Position numbers and translations under genes: made by a program. A stretch of DNA of 45,908 nt from Chitinophagales bacterium. Lineage in GTDB: Bacteria; Bacteroidota; Bacteroidia; Chitinophagales; CAIODY01. The stretch covers positions 1 to 45,908 of the forward strand of contig JAPJNH010000054.1 in assembly GCA_026461075.1 (NCBI GenBank), in the 5' to 3' direction. This document shows positions 45,185 to 45,908 of this stretch, piece after piece; within the stretch, counting starts at the first letter, position 1, and the number at the start of each line of letters is the position of its first letter. The notes beneath the pieces were generated by a model. It did no database searches. It was not told the origin of the DNA and was given only the letters and a program-made list of their open reading frames with translations.

Positions 45185-45898
45185 TCAAAGTTGACAACTA
45201 AGTCCGAACGAACATGAAAAATGATTAATTCTTAAAATCCTTTGCCACTCCTTATATCCAGCTAGAGGCACATCTAAGTAATCTTTATAATCAAATATTT
45301 GATTATAATAATACAAAGATGTATTTAAGTAAATTCTATTAAATAAAGCATAACTTAATTGTAATCCTGCGCAAGCATGCAAATTAAATCTATAATACGG
45401 TTTTCTAGAGTAGAATCTTTCTTGCAACAACGAGCCTTCAAAATCTGCATAATATGCGATTTCTTTCTGAATCAAACTAGTTTTAAAACCTAGACAGGTA
45501 TTTATGGAGAACTTATGCCTTAACATTATTTTATACAAAAAATCACAGCCCAAATTATGGACAAAAAAAGTTTTTTCAAACTTATACCTTCTAAATGTAT
45601 ATGGCCAATTTGATGGGTAATTATATTGCACCTTATACCCAAATTTATCATAACCCAAACTTAGCTTTACGCCGAAATTCTTTGAATAAGAATACTGAAT
45701 TGAAGTATTAATATGTTCAGTTAATGGGTACGAAGTATGCCTATAACCATAAGTTCTTGGTATATCATTTTTAAATTGTTGAAAATTTACACCTCCGCTT
45801 ACCCCCAACTCCCAGCGTTTAAACTTTTGTTCTTTTGGGGAAACAGAATCACGCAGCATGCATTTATGCTTTTGAGAATTCGCTGAAAAGGTTGGCAA
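45185..45898 (-). CDS. Putative outer-membrane beta-barrel protein, probably truncated at its 5' end by the window edge
   Basis: Alternating aromatic/polar pattern (WELGVSGGVNFQQF, FGVKLSLGYDKFGYKVQYNYP, NHFSCSFGLSCQL); ORF reaches the window boundary with no clear signal peptide. Confidence 0.5.
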   Translation of the reverse strand: MPTFSANSQKHKCMLRDSVSPKEQKFKRWELGVSGGVNFQQFKNDIPRTYGYRHTSYPLTEHINTSIQYSYSKNFGVKLSLGYDKFGYKVQYNYPSNWPYTFRRYKFEKTFFVHNLGCDFLYKIMLRHKFSINTCLGFKTSLIQKEIAYYADFEGSLLQERFYSRKPYYRFNLHACAGLQLSYALFNRIYLNTSLYYYNQIFDYKDYLDVPLAGYKEWQRILRINHFSCSFGLSCQL

Positions 45899-45908
45899 AA
45901 AGGTATCA

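Overview
Chromosomal window from a Bacteroidota genome. Evidence: TAnnTTTG-type promoters, several secreted proteins with type IX secretion (T9SS)-style C-terminal sorting domains, and a murC-ftsQ-ftsA-ftsZ cluster. Most of it is ordinary core genome: three tRNAs, EVE protein, UvrD/PcrA helicase, SpoU methylase, metG, thioredoxin, acs, gdh, L31, cell-division genes, YggS, folE and PTPS. Four areas deserve attention. (1) 12897-14281: a REP-associated tyrosine transposase (RAYT, HUH/Y1) embedded in a dense array of three alternating palindrome types. The RAYT sits at the same palindrome A / palindrome B junction that is otherwise filled by a ~40-nt spacer, and its GTG start codon lies in a hairpin. 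The array has also copied the 3' end of the neighbouring epimerase gene. (2) 15760-23988: an ECF sigma / small membrane protein / Spy-CpxP-like sensor module followed by two T9SS purple-acid-phosphatase-like proteins, an unusual SHD1-like/2TM/YHYH/T9SS protein, a HupE/UreJ-type permease and a DUF1566 T9SS protein. This is a candidate metal-responsive surface system. (3) 26114-30543: crtI-crtB-idi next to an ECF sigma gene and a divergent CarH/LitR-like MerR-B12 regulator. Inverted repeats containing TTGTTTAA overlap the recognisable promoter elements, and the regulator has Wx9EH but lacks the CarH His132 equivalent. (4) Acidic, repeat-containing linkers in FtsZ and FtsA. All calls come from reading the sequence and the supplied ORF track; no searches were run.
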